Positions 14,101 to 19,536 of a stretch of DNA of 19,536 nt are shown one piece after another. Position numbers and translations under genes: made by a program. Source of the DNA: Rubrimonas sp036770645 (GTDB lineage: Bacteria; Pseudomonadota; Alphaproteobacteria; Rhodobacterales; Rhodobacteraceae). A model generated the notes under the pieces. That model did not search any database. It was not told where the DNA came from and was given only the letters and a program-made list of their open reading frames with translations. Location of the stretch: positions 1 to 19,536 of the forward strand of contig DAIPIU010000049.1 of assembly GCA_036770645.1 (NCBI GenBank), read 5' to 3'. The first letter of the stretch is position 1. Every line of letters begins with the position of its first letter.

Positions 14101-14294
14101 GGGCCCGCGCCGGGCCATGCGACGCTCACGATCGCGCGGTTCTGGGAGAATTCGGGGAAGAACTGGGTGCGCATGCCCGCCGCGCCCCAGAGGCCCGCCA
14201 GCAGCATCGCGGCCAGCAGCAGGTTCGCGGCGGTCGGGTGGCGCGCGAAATAGGCGATCAGCCCTCCGCCGCCCGGGCGCGGCCCGCCCCTCAT
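11121..14294 (-). CDS. RND-family efflux transporter, inner-membrane permease
   Basis: RND permeases use the proton gradient to pump compounds from the inner membrane or periplasm through a tripartite complex. The 1057-residue length is normal. TM1 is about residues 22-40 (NLLLAAMLLAGLWGAAGM), and the MRTQFFPEFS motif after it opens the first periplasmic domain. TM4 has the proton-relay Asp pair at 403-404 in GIIVDDAIVVAE. The equivalent second-half segment is GIIINDSIVLSE (940-951), where N944 takes the place of the Lys found in AcrB (K940). The last residues are a run of seven arginines. The start ATG (14292-14294) overlaps the adaptor stop as ATGA. Substrate is unknown; no TolC-type outer-membrane gene or regulator lies nearby. 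Assignment to the hydrophobe/amphiphile branch rather than the metal branch is likely but not certain. Confidence 0.93.
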   Translation of the reverse strand: MRGGPRPGGGGLIAYFARHPTAANLLLAAMLLAGLWGAAGMRTQFFPEFSQNRAIVSVAWPGAGPEDVDRQIVAALTPGLQAVEGVESMAATASDGRARIVLNFESGVDMTAATAAVETAANAVAPDLPEDAERPQIRRVAFSDSVADVLIHGPTDLAQLTRHALELQGALFAAGVTRVALSGADEPVIRVRATETALARHDLTLRELAGAVSAATRTSPAGSLGEGGARVRAGSERRTAEAIGAAVARRGADGALLRVRDVARIAVERPDDAASFFVDGEPAVRLRVRRGEGGDAVAILRSIEGAIAAWAPSLPAGVEATVTQAQARQIADRLDLLTRNAATGLALVLGLLFLFLSARTAVWVAAGIPASIAAALALMHAAGLTLDMISLFALILCLGIIVDDAIVVAERADTLRRDGLPAPLAAERAAVEMFPAVFAAAATTVIAFLGLMVVGGRFGDLIVAIPLTVTMVLAASLIESLLVLPAHLSHGGRGSADRWLNAPSRAVNRGFSRMRDGLFRPLVAAALRLRYPLIGAAAGLLLASFGLLASGDLRWRFFDGPERGRIDASFVMLPGATAADAQAALDGLTRALAEADARLAAEHGVAPVTSALGMLGTLPRQSIPDMDEREGELRGGLSVELIDPDRRPYTQNAVVTAWNEAVRPHPLVETLSLRGERGGPGEEALSATLRGADPRTLHEAAEALKRALGGLAAVTGIEGGVAFGREEHRVALTPRGEAAGFTPASLGRELRDRLQGIEAATFAVDGRSATVEVLLDRDGLDAAWFEGMRLRTSGGDLAALSELARVERGFGLAAIRRSDGLASASVTAELAADDPAEAADARLALEARILPEIEARYGVEARLEGLSAQESRFLREAALGFGLCLAGIYIALAWIFGSWRRPVTILLTIPFGAVGVLWGHHWMGAPLSMFSVVGAIGMAGIIINDSIVLSEAAEARARGRALLPALADAACDRLRAVFLTTATTVAGLAPMLFETSTQAQFLKPTVITLCFGLGFGMLMVLVLTPAMLAVEGDIARAVRAMRRLPGALGRRRRRRRA

Positions 14295-15628
14295 CCCGGC
14301 GCGTCCCGGGCCGGCGCCCCCGGGCCGGGGGCCGCCGCGGCGGCCGGAGAGCCCGCCTCGGCCGCGAAGCTGGGCCGCACCCGGACCCCCGGCCCCAGCA
14401 GCGCCGAGCGCGCCGCGACATAGGCGGCCCCCGCCGGGGCGCCCTCGACCACGAGGGCGGCCCCCTCGCGGCGCAGGATGCGCAGGCGGGTCTCGCGCAG
14501 CCGGTCGTCGCCGTCGATCAGCAGCACCCGCCCGTCCTCGGTCGCGGCGGCGGCGGGAATGACGGCGACCCCCGCCAGCGGCGGCTCCGTCACGCGCACC
14601 GCGACGAAGTCGCCCGGGCGCAGGGCGGGCGCAGCGCCGGGCTCGATGCTGGCGAACAGGGTGCGCCCGGTCCGCCCGGCCGCGATCACGGCGCCTTCGC
14701 GCGCCAGGCGGGCAGGGGCCTCGGCCGCCGCCTCGCCAAGCGCCAGCCGCACGGACGCCGCGAGGGGCCGCAGCGCGCCCGCCTCGTCGAGCAGCCGCGC
14801 GTATTCGGCATTGGTGACCTGGAAGGCGACCTCGAGCGCGTCGAGATCGATCAGCAGCCCCAGCGGCGCGCCGGCGGCCACAAGATCGCCGGGCTGCGCC
14901 GCCGTCTCGGCCAGAACGCCGGCGAAGGGCGCGACGAGCACCGCCTCGCCCAGCATCCGCGCGGCCTCCGACGCCGCCAACGCGGCGCGTTCGACCGACA
15001 GATCGGCGCGGGGCACGCGCAACTCGGCGGTCAGCAGGGCCTGCGCACGGCTCGCGGCCGACTGCTCGGCCGCCGCGAGGGCGAGTTCGGCCTCGTCGAC
15101 CGAGGCCTGCGGGGCCACGCCCCGCGCCGCGAGCCCGCGCTGGCGATCCAGCCCGGCGCGGCGCAGCGCCAGTTGCGCGCCCGCGGCGGCGCGTTCGAGT
15201 TCGGCCGAGCGCACCGACTGGCGCGCCTCCGCCGCCTCGGCCCGCGCGGCGGCCAGCGCGTTCTCGGCCTCGGCCAGCGCGGCGGCCAGATCGGCCTCGT
15301 CGATGCGCAGCAGCAGCGCGCCCGCCGCCACGCGCCCGCCGTCGCGGAATTCGGGCGCCAGCGCGGCGACCCGGCCCCGGACGCCGGCGCTGACGCGCAG
15401 CGAGCGCGCCGCCACGACCTCGCCGAACGCCTCGATGACAGGCGCATAGGTCGTGGGCGCGAAGCGCGCGGCGTTCACGGCGAACACCCGCTCGACGGGC
15501 GCGCGCGTGGCCTGGGCCTCGGCCCCGCGCTGCGCGTCGTTCGCAAGCCGCCATGCGCCGAAGCCGACCCCGGCCACGGTCGCCAGCGTCAGCGCCAGCC
15601 CCGTCGCGGCGGAGCGCACCAGACCCAT
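14291..15628 (-). CDS. RND efflux periplasmic adaptor (membrane fusion protein)
   Basis: This protein links the RND permease to an outer-membrane channel. The 445-residue product starts with a membrane anchor or uncleaved signal (about residues 8-26, TGLALTLATVAGVGFGAW). The lipoyl-like half-motif follows at about 78-115 (RVSAGVRGRVAALAPEFRDGGRVAAGALLLRID). A long Ala/Glu/Arg coiled-coil hairpin lies at about 115-235, then the second lipoyl half LVAPFAGVLAETAAQPGDLVAAG, a beta-barrel, and a Pro/Ala-rich tail. The ATG at 15626-15628 has GGAGGG six bases upstream. A GTG at 15697 extends the frame by 23 codons but falls on the promoter -35, so I rejected it. The gene comes first in the two-gene operon and is coupled to the permease by ATGA. 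Confidence 0.91.
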   Translation of the reverse strand: MGLVRSAATGLALTLATVAGVGFGAWRLANDAQRGAEAQATRAPVERVFAVNAARFAPTTYAPVIEAFGEVVAARSLRVSAGVRGRVAALAPEFRDGGRVAAGALLLRIDEADLAAALAEAENALAAARAEAAEARQSVRSAELERAAAGAQLALRRAGLDRQRGLAARGVAPQASVDEAELALAAAEQSAASRAQALLTAELRVPRADLSVERAALAASEAARMLGEAVLVAPFAGVLAETAAQPGDLVAAGAPLGLLIDLDALEVAFQVTNAEYARLLDEAGALRPLAASVRLALGEAAAEAPARLAREGAVIAAGRTGRTLFASIEPGAAPALRPGDFVAVRVTEPPLAGVAVIPAAAATEDGRVLLIDGDDRLRETRLRILRREGAALVVEGAPAGAAYVAARSALLGPGVRVRPSFAAEAGSPAAAAAPGPGAPARDAPG

Positions 15629-15668
15629 GCCACACCCTCCACGCGGGCCGCAGCGCGGCCCCGCCCTG

Positions 15669-15697
15669 CACATAGGCGCGCGGCGGCCCGCTGTCAC
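15669..15697 (-). promoter_or_regulatory. Candidate promoter of the efflux operon
   Basis: On the minus strand GTGACA (15697-15692) is followed after exactly 17 bp by TATGTG (15674-15669), about 40 bp before the adaptor ATG. The -35 matches five of six consensus bases. No repressor gene or clear operator is adjacent. Confidence 0.5.
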
Positions 15698-15763
15698 GCG
15701 GTGCCGCGCGCGCGGCGCAGGTCGCGCGGCGCCGGTTGTCCGGGCCGCGGCGGCTCGCGCGGG

Positions 15764-16393
15764 TCAGTCGACGATGGTCGCCTCGGTCGCCGCGCGCAGC
15801 GCGTCCTCCGTTACGCCCGGCGCCAATTCGACGATGCGCAGCCCGCCCTCGACCACGTCCAGCACGCCGAGGTTGGACACGATCCGGTCCACGACGGCCT
15901 TGCCGGTCAGGGGCAGGGTGCAGGCCTTCAGCACCTTGCTTTCGCCCGCCTTGTTGGTGTGGTCCATGGTCACCACCACGCGCCGCACCCCGGCCACGAG
16001 GTCCATGGCCCCGCCCATGCCCTTCACCAGCTTGCCCGGGATCATCCAGTTGGCCAGATCCCCGGTCTCCGACACCTCCATCGCGCCCAGGATCGACAGG
16101 TCGATGTGCCCGCCGCGGATCATGCCGAAGCTCATGGCGCTGTCGAAGAAACTGCTGCGCGGCAGTTCGGTGATGGTCTGCTTGCCGGCGTTGATGAGGT
16201 CGGGATCGACCGCGTCCTCGGTCGGGAAGGGCCCCATCCCCAGCATGCCGTTCTCGGACTGCAGGGTGACGTCCACGCCCTCGGGGATGTAGTTGGCCAC
16301 CAGGGTCGGGATGCCGATGCCGAGGTTGACGTAGAACCCGTCCTGCAGCTCCTGCGCGGCGCGGGCGGCCATCTGGTCGCGGGTCCAGGGCAT
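15764..16393 (-). CDS. scoB: 3-oxoacid CoA-transferase, subunit B
   Basis: With subunit A this enzyme moves CoA from succinyl-CoA (or another acyl-CoA) to acetoacetate or a related 3-oxoacid, in ketone-body, short-chain fatty acid and polyhydroxybutyrate turnover in the cytoplasm. The 209-residue protein has the catalytic Glu47 in LQSENGMLGMGP, plus the family stretches YVNLGIGIPTLVANY, GGHIDLSILGAMEVS and GDLANWMIPGKLVKGMGGAMDLV. The ATG at 16391-16393 shares a base with the stop of the upstream 95-residue gene (TGATG), and AAAGGAAAGG lies just before it. Substrate choice (SCOT versus acetate-type AtoAD) cannot be fixed from sequence alone; the overall pattern resembles SCOT. Confidence 0.94.
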   Translation of the reverse strand: MPWTRDQMAARAAQELQDGFYVNLGIGIPTLVANYIPEGVDVTLQSENGMLGMGPFPTEDAVDPDLINAGKQTITELPRSSFFDSAMSFGMIRGGHIDLSILGAMEVSETGDLANWMIPGKLVKGMGGAMDLVAGVRRVVVTMDHTNKAGESKVLKACTLPLTGKAVVDRIVSNLGVLDVVEGGLRIVELAPGVTEDALRAATEATIVD

Positions 16394-16680
16394 CAGCGGG
16401 CCTTTCCTTTCTGGAGGGCGGCGAGCATGCGCGCGCTCTCGGACGATATCTTCGTCTCCTTGGTCAGTTCGCGCATCGCGTTCGCGACGATGTGGGCGGC
16501 GAAATGCTGGGAGAGAGCGGCGGCGATGGGGAAGGCGATGGTCGGGTCGGCCGCCACCTTTTCGGGGCCGACGTATTTCCGCGCCAGATCCTTGGCGTCG
16601 TTCATGAAGATGTCCATGCGCTCGCGGATCTCGCGGCGCAGCTGCTCGGACAGGGCGTCGATCTCTTCCTCGGCGCTCAT
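16393..16680 (-). CDS. Unrecognised 95-residue protein between the CoA-transferase subunit genes
   Basis: I do not recognise this family. The product is small, soluble and apparently mostly helical. Residues 1-40 are strongly charged and look like an amphipathic or coiled-coil helix (EEEIDALSEQLRREIRERMD, then IFMNDAKDLARKYVG). Residues 42-75 hold a less polar stretch (AADPTIAFPIAAALSQHF and AAHIVANAMREL), and the tail is basic. There is no signal peptide, membrane segment or metal motif. It starts three bases after the subunit A stop (TGA-GCC-ATG) and its own TGA shares one base with the subunit B ATG. It is therefore translated within the enzyme operon, which argues that it is a real gene. 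A structural, assembly or regulatory partner of the enzyme is a guess. Confidence 0.8.
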   Translation of the reverse strand: MSAEEEIDALSEQLRREIRERMDIFMNDAKDLARKYVGPEKVAADPTIAFPIAAALSQHFAAHIVANAMRELTKETKISSESARMLAALQKGKAR

Positions 16681-16683
16681 GGC

Positions 16684-17379
16684 TCAGGCCGCCCGCACGG
16701 TGCGCTGCTCGATGCGCTTCTCGAAGCGGCCCTGCAGGATGCGCTGCACGAACACGCCGGGGGTGTGGATGTGGTCGGGGTCGAGGCTGCCGGTCGGCAC
16801 GATCTCCTCGACCTCGGCGACCGTCACGCGGCCGGCCATGGCGCAGAGCGGATTGAAGTTCCGCGCGGTCTTCCGGTAGACAAGGTTGCCTTCCTCGTCC
16901 CCCTTCCACGCCTTCACGATCGCGAGGTCGGTCTTGATGCCGCGCTCGAGGATGTAGGTCTGGCCGTCGAACTCATGGTGCTCCTTGCCCTCGGCGATCA
17001 GGGTGCCCACGCCGGTCTTGGTGTAGAAGCCGGGGATGCCGCAGCCGCCGGCGCGCAGCCGCTCGGCCAGCGTGCCCTGCGGGTTGAACTCAAGCTCGAG
17101 TTCGCCCGACAGGTACTGGCGCATGAACTCGGCGTTCTCGCCGACATAGGAGCTGATCATCTTGGCGATCTGCCGGCTGTCCAGCAGCACGCCCAGTCCG
17201 AACCCATCCACCCCGCAATTGTTCGAGGCGACGGTCAGGCCCTTGACGCCGGATTTGTGGATCGCGGCTATGCAGTTCTCGGGAATGCCGCAGAGGCCGA
17301 AGCCGCCCGCGGCGATGGTCATGCCGTCGAAAAGCAGGCCGTCGAGCGCGGCCTCCGCGTTCGGGTAGGTTTTTCTCAT
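16684..17379 (-). CDS. scoA: 3-oxoacid CoA-transferase, subunit A
   Basis: Subunit A of the same heteromeric CoA-transferase; it supplies the CoA-binding half of the enzyme. The 231-residue protein shows the family Gly-rich signature GGFGLCGIPE at residues 25-34, then SNNCGVDGFGLG, GGCGIPGFYTKTGVGT, and KAWKGDEEGNLVYRKTARNF near the C-terminal half. The ATG at 17377-17379 was chosen over an in-frame upstream start because MRKTYPNAEAALDGLLFDGM is the usual N-terminus, and AGGGA lies about ten bases upstream. It is the first gene of the three-gene set A, 95-residue gene, B. The gap before it contains the metZ terminator, so it probably has its own promoter, which I could not place with confidence. 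Confidence 0.95.
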   Translation of the reverse strand: MRKTYPNAEAALDGLLFDGMTIAAGGFGLCGIPENCIAAIHKSGVKGLTVASNNCGVDGFGLGVLLDSRQIAKMISSYVGENAEFMRQYLSGELELEFNPQGTLAERLRAGGCGIPGFYTKTGVGTLIAEGKEHHEFDGQTYILERGIKTDLAIVKAWKGDEEGNLVYRKTARNFNPLCAMAGRVTVAEVEEIVPTGSLDPDHIHTPGVFVQRILQGRFEKRIEQRTVRAA

Positions 17380-17439
17380 TGCGCCGGATCCCTGCCGTTG
17401 ACAGACGCGCATGGCCTAGCACGGCCCCGCCCCGGGCGA

Positions 17440-17494
17440 AAAGGCCGCAGGTCATGCGCGCGGCATGCGCGCGGATCGCCGCCTGCGGGCCTTT
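17440..17494 (-). terminator. Intrinsic terminator after metZ
   Basis: AAAGGCCGCAGG (17440-17451) pairs with CCTGCGGGCCTTT (17482-17494) with one bulged base. The minus-strand transcript therefore ends its stem in a run of Us (TTTTCG). The 30-nt loop contains a second GCGCGC/GCGCGC stem. The A-tract on one side and T-tract on the other would also let it stop plus-strand transcription. It starts 22 nt after the metZ stop codon. Confidence 0.72.
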
Positions 17495-17516
17495 CGGCCA
17501 TCGCCCGCGCGCGCGG

Positions 17517-18701
17517 TCAGCCCGCAGCCGCCAGCGCCCGCATCAGGTCGTCGAGCAGGTCGGCCGGATCCTCGAGCCCGACCGACAGCCGCACGAGGCC
17601 CGGCGCGATGCCCAGCGCCGCGCGCGCCTCCTCGCCGAGGCGCTGATGGGTGGTGGTCGCGGGATGGGTCGCGATGCTTTTCGCGTCGCCGAGGTTGTTC
17701 GAGATCAGGATCAGCCGCAGCGCGTTGAGGAAGCGGAACGCGCCGTCGCGCCCTCCCGCCACCTCGAAGGCGACGATGGTGCCGCCGGTCTCCATCTGCC
17801 GCCGCGCCAGCGCCCGCTGGGGGTGGTCGTCGCGCCCGGGATAGATCAGGCGCGTCACCGCCGGGTGCGCGGCCAGCGCGTCGGCGATCAGCGCCGCGCC
17901 ATCGGCCTGCGCGCGGCAGCGCAGGTCCAGCGTTTCCAGACCCTTCAACATGACCCAGGCCGTGAAGGGGCTCATCGCGGGGCCGGTGTGCTTCATGTAG
18001 GGTTCGAGCTCGTCGCGCACGAAGCGCTCCGTCCCCAGCACCACGCCGCCGAGGCAGCGGCCCTGCCCGTCGATGTGCTTGGTCGCGGAATACACCACGA
18101 CATCGGCCCCGTGCCGCAGCGGGCGCTGGAACATCGGCGTCGCGAAGACGTTGTCGATGACGACCCGCGCGCCATGGGCGTGCGCGATCTCCGCGACGCC
18201 CGCGATGTCGACCAGTTCGAGGGTCGGGTTCGAGGGGCTCTCGAAGAAGCAGACCTTGGTGTTCGGCCGCATCGCCGCCGCCCAGGCCGACAGGTCCGCC
18301 CCATCGACCAGCGTCGTCTCGATGCCGAGGCGCGGCAGCAGCGTGCGCAGGATCCAGTCGCAGGAGCCGAACAGGGCGCGCGCCGAGACGACGTGATCGC
18401 CCGCGCGCAGCATCGCCATCATCGCCGCGTTCACCGCCGCCATGCCCGAGGCGGTCGCGAAGGCGGCCTCCGCCCCCTCGAGCGCGGCGATGCGGTCCTC
18501 GAAGGTCGCGACGGTGGGGTTGCCGTAGCGGGCGTAGATGAAGCCCGGATCGTCGCCGGTGAAGCGCGCCTCTGCGGATTCGGCGTCCGGATAGACGAAA
18601 CCCTGGGTAAGGAAGATCGCCTCGGACATCTCGGCGAATTGCGACCGCCGGGTGCCGGCATGGACGAGGCGCGTGCGCGGGCGATAGGCGTCGTCGTCCA
18701 T
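17517..18701 (-). CDS. metZ: O-succinylhomoserine sulfhydrylase
   Basis: MetZ is a PLP enzyme of the Cys/Met metabolism family that makes homocysteine from O-succinylhomoserine and sulfide in methionine synthesis. The 394-residue length is normal. The PLP lysine is Lys208 in VVYSATKHIDGQGR. The cofactor-contact Asp183 lies in VIDNVFATP, and substrate-site motifs include YARYGNPTVATFEDR, ESPSNPTLELVDI, and TGGTIVAFEV with DAKSIATHPATTTH. The ATG at 18699-18701 has GGAGAG at good spacing and gives the family N-terminus YRPRTRLVHAGT. An in-frame upstream extension of 35 codons runs through the promoter and was rejected. The SATKHIDGQGR pattern favours MetZ over cystathionine gamma-synthase or MetY, although close relatives share it. 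Divergent mmcB-like lies upstream. Confidence 0.93.
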   Translation of the reverse strand: MDDDAYRPRTRLVHAGTRRSQFAEMSEAIFLTQGFVYPDAESAEARFTGDDPGFIYARYGNPTVATFEDRIAALEGAEAAFATASGMAAVNAAMMAMLRAGDHVVSARALFGSCDWILRTLLPRLGIETTLVDGADLSAWAAAMRPNTKVCFFESPSNPTLELVDIAGVAEIAHAHGARVVIDNVFATPMFQRPLRHGADVVVYSATKHIDGQGRCLGGVVLGTERFVRDELEPYMKHTGPAMSPFTAWVMLKGLETLDLRCRAQADGAALIADALAAHPAVTRLIYPGRDDHPQRALARRQMETGGTIVAFEVAGGRDGAFRFLNALRLILISNNLGDAKSIATHPATTTHQRLGEEARAALGIAPGLVRLSVGLEDPADLLDDLMRALAAAG

Positions 18702-18725
18702 GGTCTGCTCTCCGGGAGTGGGTGC

Positions 18726-18754
18726 GGCGTAGCCCGACGCGGTGCGGCGGTCAA
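18726..18754 (-). promoter_or_regulatory. Candidate promoter of metZ
   Basis: On the minus strand TTGACC (18754-18749) is followed after 17 bp by TACGCC (18731-18726), 24 bp before the metZ ATG. This would give a leader of about 18 nt, too short for a SAM riboswitch. Confidence 0.45.
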
Positions 18755-18773
18755 TCGAGACGGGATATGCATG

Positions 18774-18786
18774 TGTCCGCAGGACA
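18774..18786. promoter_or_regulatory. Small inverted repeat upstream of metZ
   Basis: TGTCC-GCA-GGACA is an exact 5-bp inverted repeat about 20 bp upstream of the metZ -35. The region also holds ATGCAT (18767-18772), an AT-rich island in GC-rich DNA. It could be an operator for metZ, but short repeats occur by chance. The rest of the 253-nt gap between metZ and the mmcB-like gene (18702-18954) shows no RNA gene or recognised site. Confidence 0.3.
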
Positions 18787-18954
18787 TCCACGCACAGGCG
18801 CCGCATCGCCGCCCGAAGCGGACGGCGCGCGGCGCGCCATGACGCGGCGGACGCCCGGGCCGGCAGGCAGATCGTCGAGGCCAGCGTGCGGATCGCCAGC
18901 GGCGCGACCGGCGCCCGCGGTGCCCCCGGCCCGTGCGATCGTGCGGCCGCGGCC

Positions 18955-19407
18955 GTGACGGCCTTCGCCGACCAGCCCGGCGCGCGGCTGGCGCGCGGGG
19001 TGTGCCGCTGGCTTGCCGATCAAGGCGCGGCCCCGGTGACCGAGTTCGTGCCCGCACCCGGCCTGCGGGTCGACGTGATGGCGCTGTGGCCCGACGGACG
19101 GCTGTGGATCGTCGAGTGCAAGGCCTCCGTCGCCGACTACCGCGCCGATGCGAAATGGACGGGCTACCTGGGCTGGTGCGATGCATTCCATTTCGCCGTC
19201 GAGCCCGGCTTTCCGCTCGATCTGCCCGATGTCGCCGGCGTGATACGGGCCGACCCGTTCGGCGCGGCGCTCAAGCGTCCCGCGCCCCTGCGCGCCCTCG
19301 CCCACGCCCGCCGACGCGCCCTGACGCTGCGCCTTGCCCGCGCGGCGGCCCTGCGGCTGCGCCGCGCGCTCGACCCCGATGCGCCGGCCTTGCCCGACCC
19401 TGCCTGA
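18955..19407 (+). CDS. mmcB: MmcB-like PD-(D/E)XK DNA repair nuclease
   Basis: MmcB-family proteins are small restriction-nuclease-fold proteins of alphaproteobacteria linked to DNA damage. The 150-residue product has the nuclease core: E30 in VTEFVPA, D40 in GLRVDVMALW, then E54 and K56 in IWIVECKAS-type sequence (here LWIVECKASVADYRADAKW), and a conserved GYLGWCDAFHFAVE. The C-terminus is a basic, Ala/Leu/Arg-rich helix. GTG at 18955-18957 was chosen because MTAFADQPGARLARGVCRWL has the family N-terminal length. A GTG at 18886 with GAGG upstream is the alternative and adds 23 residues; an ATG at 18742 would run through the metZ promoter. No GTTC-N7-GTTC alphaproteobacterial LexA box is visible upstream. 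The gene is divergent from metZ and followed by tRNA-His. Confidence 0.85.
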   Translation: MTAFADQPGARLARGVCRWLADQGAAPVTEFVPAPGLRVDVMALWPDGRLWIVECKASVADYRADAKWTGYLGWCDAFHFAVEPGFPLDLPDVAGVIRADPFGAALKRPAPLRALAHARRRALTLRLARAAALRLRRALDPDAPALPDPA

Positions 19408-19444
19408 GCGGCCCTGCCCGACAGGAGCGCGCGGCAGCACCGGC

Positions 19445-19473
19445 TTGCATCGATGTCCGCAGCGCGGTATCCG
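19445..19473 (+). promoter_or_regulatory. Candidate promoter of the tRNA-His gene
   Basis: TTGCAT (19445-19450) and TATCCG (19468-19473) are separated by 17 bp and end 10 nt before the tRNA 5' end, which is the normal geometry for a tRNA promoter. The -10 is a partial match. Confidence 0.4.
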
Positions 19474-19483
19474 ACGCGCCAGT

Positions 19484-19536
19484 GCCGCCTTAGCTCAGTT
19501 GGTTAGAGCACCAGATTGTGGATCTGGGGGTCGCCC
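19484..19536 (+). tRNA. tRNA-His (anticodon GTG), 5' part; runs off the right edge
   Basis: The 5' 53 nt of a tRNA are present. The acceptor arm is GCCGCCT (19484-19490), T8 and A9 follow, and the D stem is GCTC/GAGC (19493-19496 with 19506-19509). The anticodon stem is CCAGA/TCTGG (19511-19515 with 19523-19527) around the loop TTGTGGA. The anticodon GTG at 19518-19520 reads His codons. The variable loop is GGGTC, and the T stem begins GCCC at the window edge. Position -1 in the genome is T, so the extra G-1 found in most bacterial tRNA-His is not encoded. That agrees with the known alphaproteobacterial clade that lacks G-1. Confidence 0.95.

Noticed and set aside
11532..14423. Long plus-strand open frame opposite the RND permease
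   Set aside because: Shadow of the permease codons; the product is Arg/Gln/His/Gly-rich with no recognisable fold, whereas the minus strand has full RND motifs.
14295..15671. Continuous minus-strand frame fusing an upstream stretch to the RND permease
   Set aside because: The upstream part is out of frame with the adaptor and is Arg/Gly-rich nonsense; the permease has its own ATG at 14294 overlapping the adaptor stop as ATGA.
17397..17402. TTGACA on the plus strand between metZ and scoA, a perfect -35
   Set aside because: It points into antisense of metZ, has no well-placed -10, and no plus-strand gene follows. An antisense RNA is possible but unsupported.
18702..18806. SAM-type riboswitch upstream of metZ
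   Set aside because: The best promoter gives only about 18 nt of leader, and I could not fold a convincing pseudoknot. A covariance-model scan for SAM-II and SAM-V would settle it.
18702..18955. LexA (SOS) box upstream of the mmcB-like gene
   Set aside because: No GTTC-N7-GTTC or its complement was found in the gap on reading both strands.
1..19536. Mobile elements, CRISPR arrays or prophage genes
   Set aside because: No transposase, integrase, spaced repeats or att-like duplications were seen; the tRNA-His at the right edge could be an integration site, but its 3' end is outside the window.

Overview
The window is a very GC-rich stretch of an alphaproteobacterial chromosome, most like Rhodobacterales (Paracoccaceae or Rhodobacteraceae). 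Four things point there. The F0 ATP synthase operon has the order atpI-atpB-atpE-b'-b, with separate b and b' subunits and a 78-residue Glu-type c subunit. A metZ gene sits divergent from an MmcB-like nuclease. The proteins read like that group. The histidine tRNA has no encoded G at position -1. Genes are tightly packed and nothing suggests a mobile element, prophage or CRISPR array. This is a core, housekeeping region.

Layout, left to right. From 1 to 9889 every gene is on the minus strand. In transcription order they are a DUF721/DciA-like gene, a DsbA-like periplasmic thioredoxin, smc, then a promoter and the F0 operon atpI-atpB-atpE-atpF'-atpF. A terminator-like hairpin follows, then leuD, a secreted endonuclease/exonuclease/phosphatase-family protein, and the first 142 codons of recJ. 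Divergent from DUF721, mutY runs on the plus strand (9888-11096); the two start codons share one CATG. Convergent with mutY is a minus-strand two-gene RND efflux operon, adaptor then permease (11121-15628). Next, still minus, come the two subunits of a 3-oxoacid CoA-transferase with an unrecognised 95-residue gene between them (15764-17379), then metZ (17517-18701). On the plus strand an mmcB-like gene (18955-19407) and the 5' 53 nt of tRNA-His (19484 to the edge) close the window.

The genes fall into functional blocks: genome maintenance (recJ, smc, DUF721/DciA-like, mutY, mmcB-like), energy conversion (F0 sector; F1 is not in the window), amino-acid synthesis (leuD, metZ), ketone-body or acetoacetate CoA transfer, and efflux. 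Several pairs are translationally coupled: ATGA overlaps at DUF721/dsbA-like and adaptor/permease, TGATG at the 95-residue gene/CoA-transferase B, and a CTGA overlap at leuD/EEP that would need a rare CTG start.

No dramatic new system was found. The best leads are the small gene inside the CoA-transferase operon, the 28-bp perfect palindrome just after atpE, the hairpin between atpF and leuD, the hairpin abutting the recJ start, the CTG start, and the overlapping divergent starts of mutY and DUF721. The function calls rest on recognising motifs in translated sequence; no database search was run.
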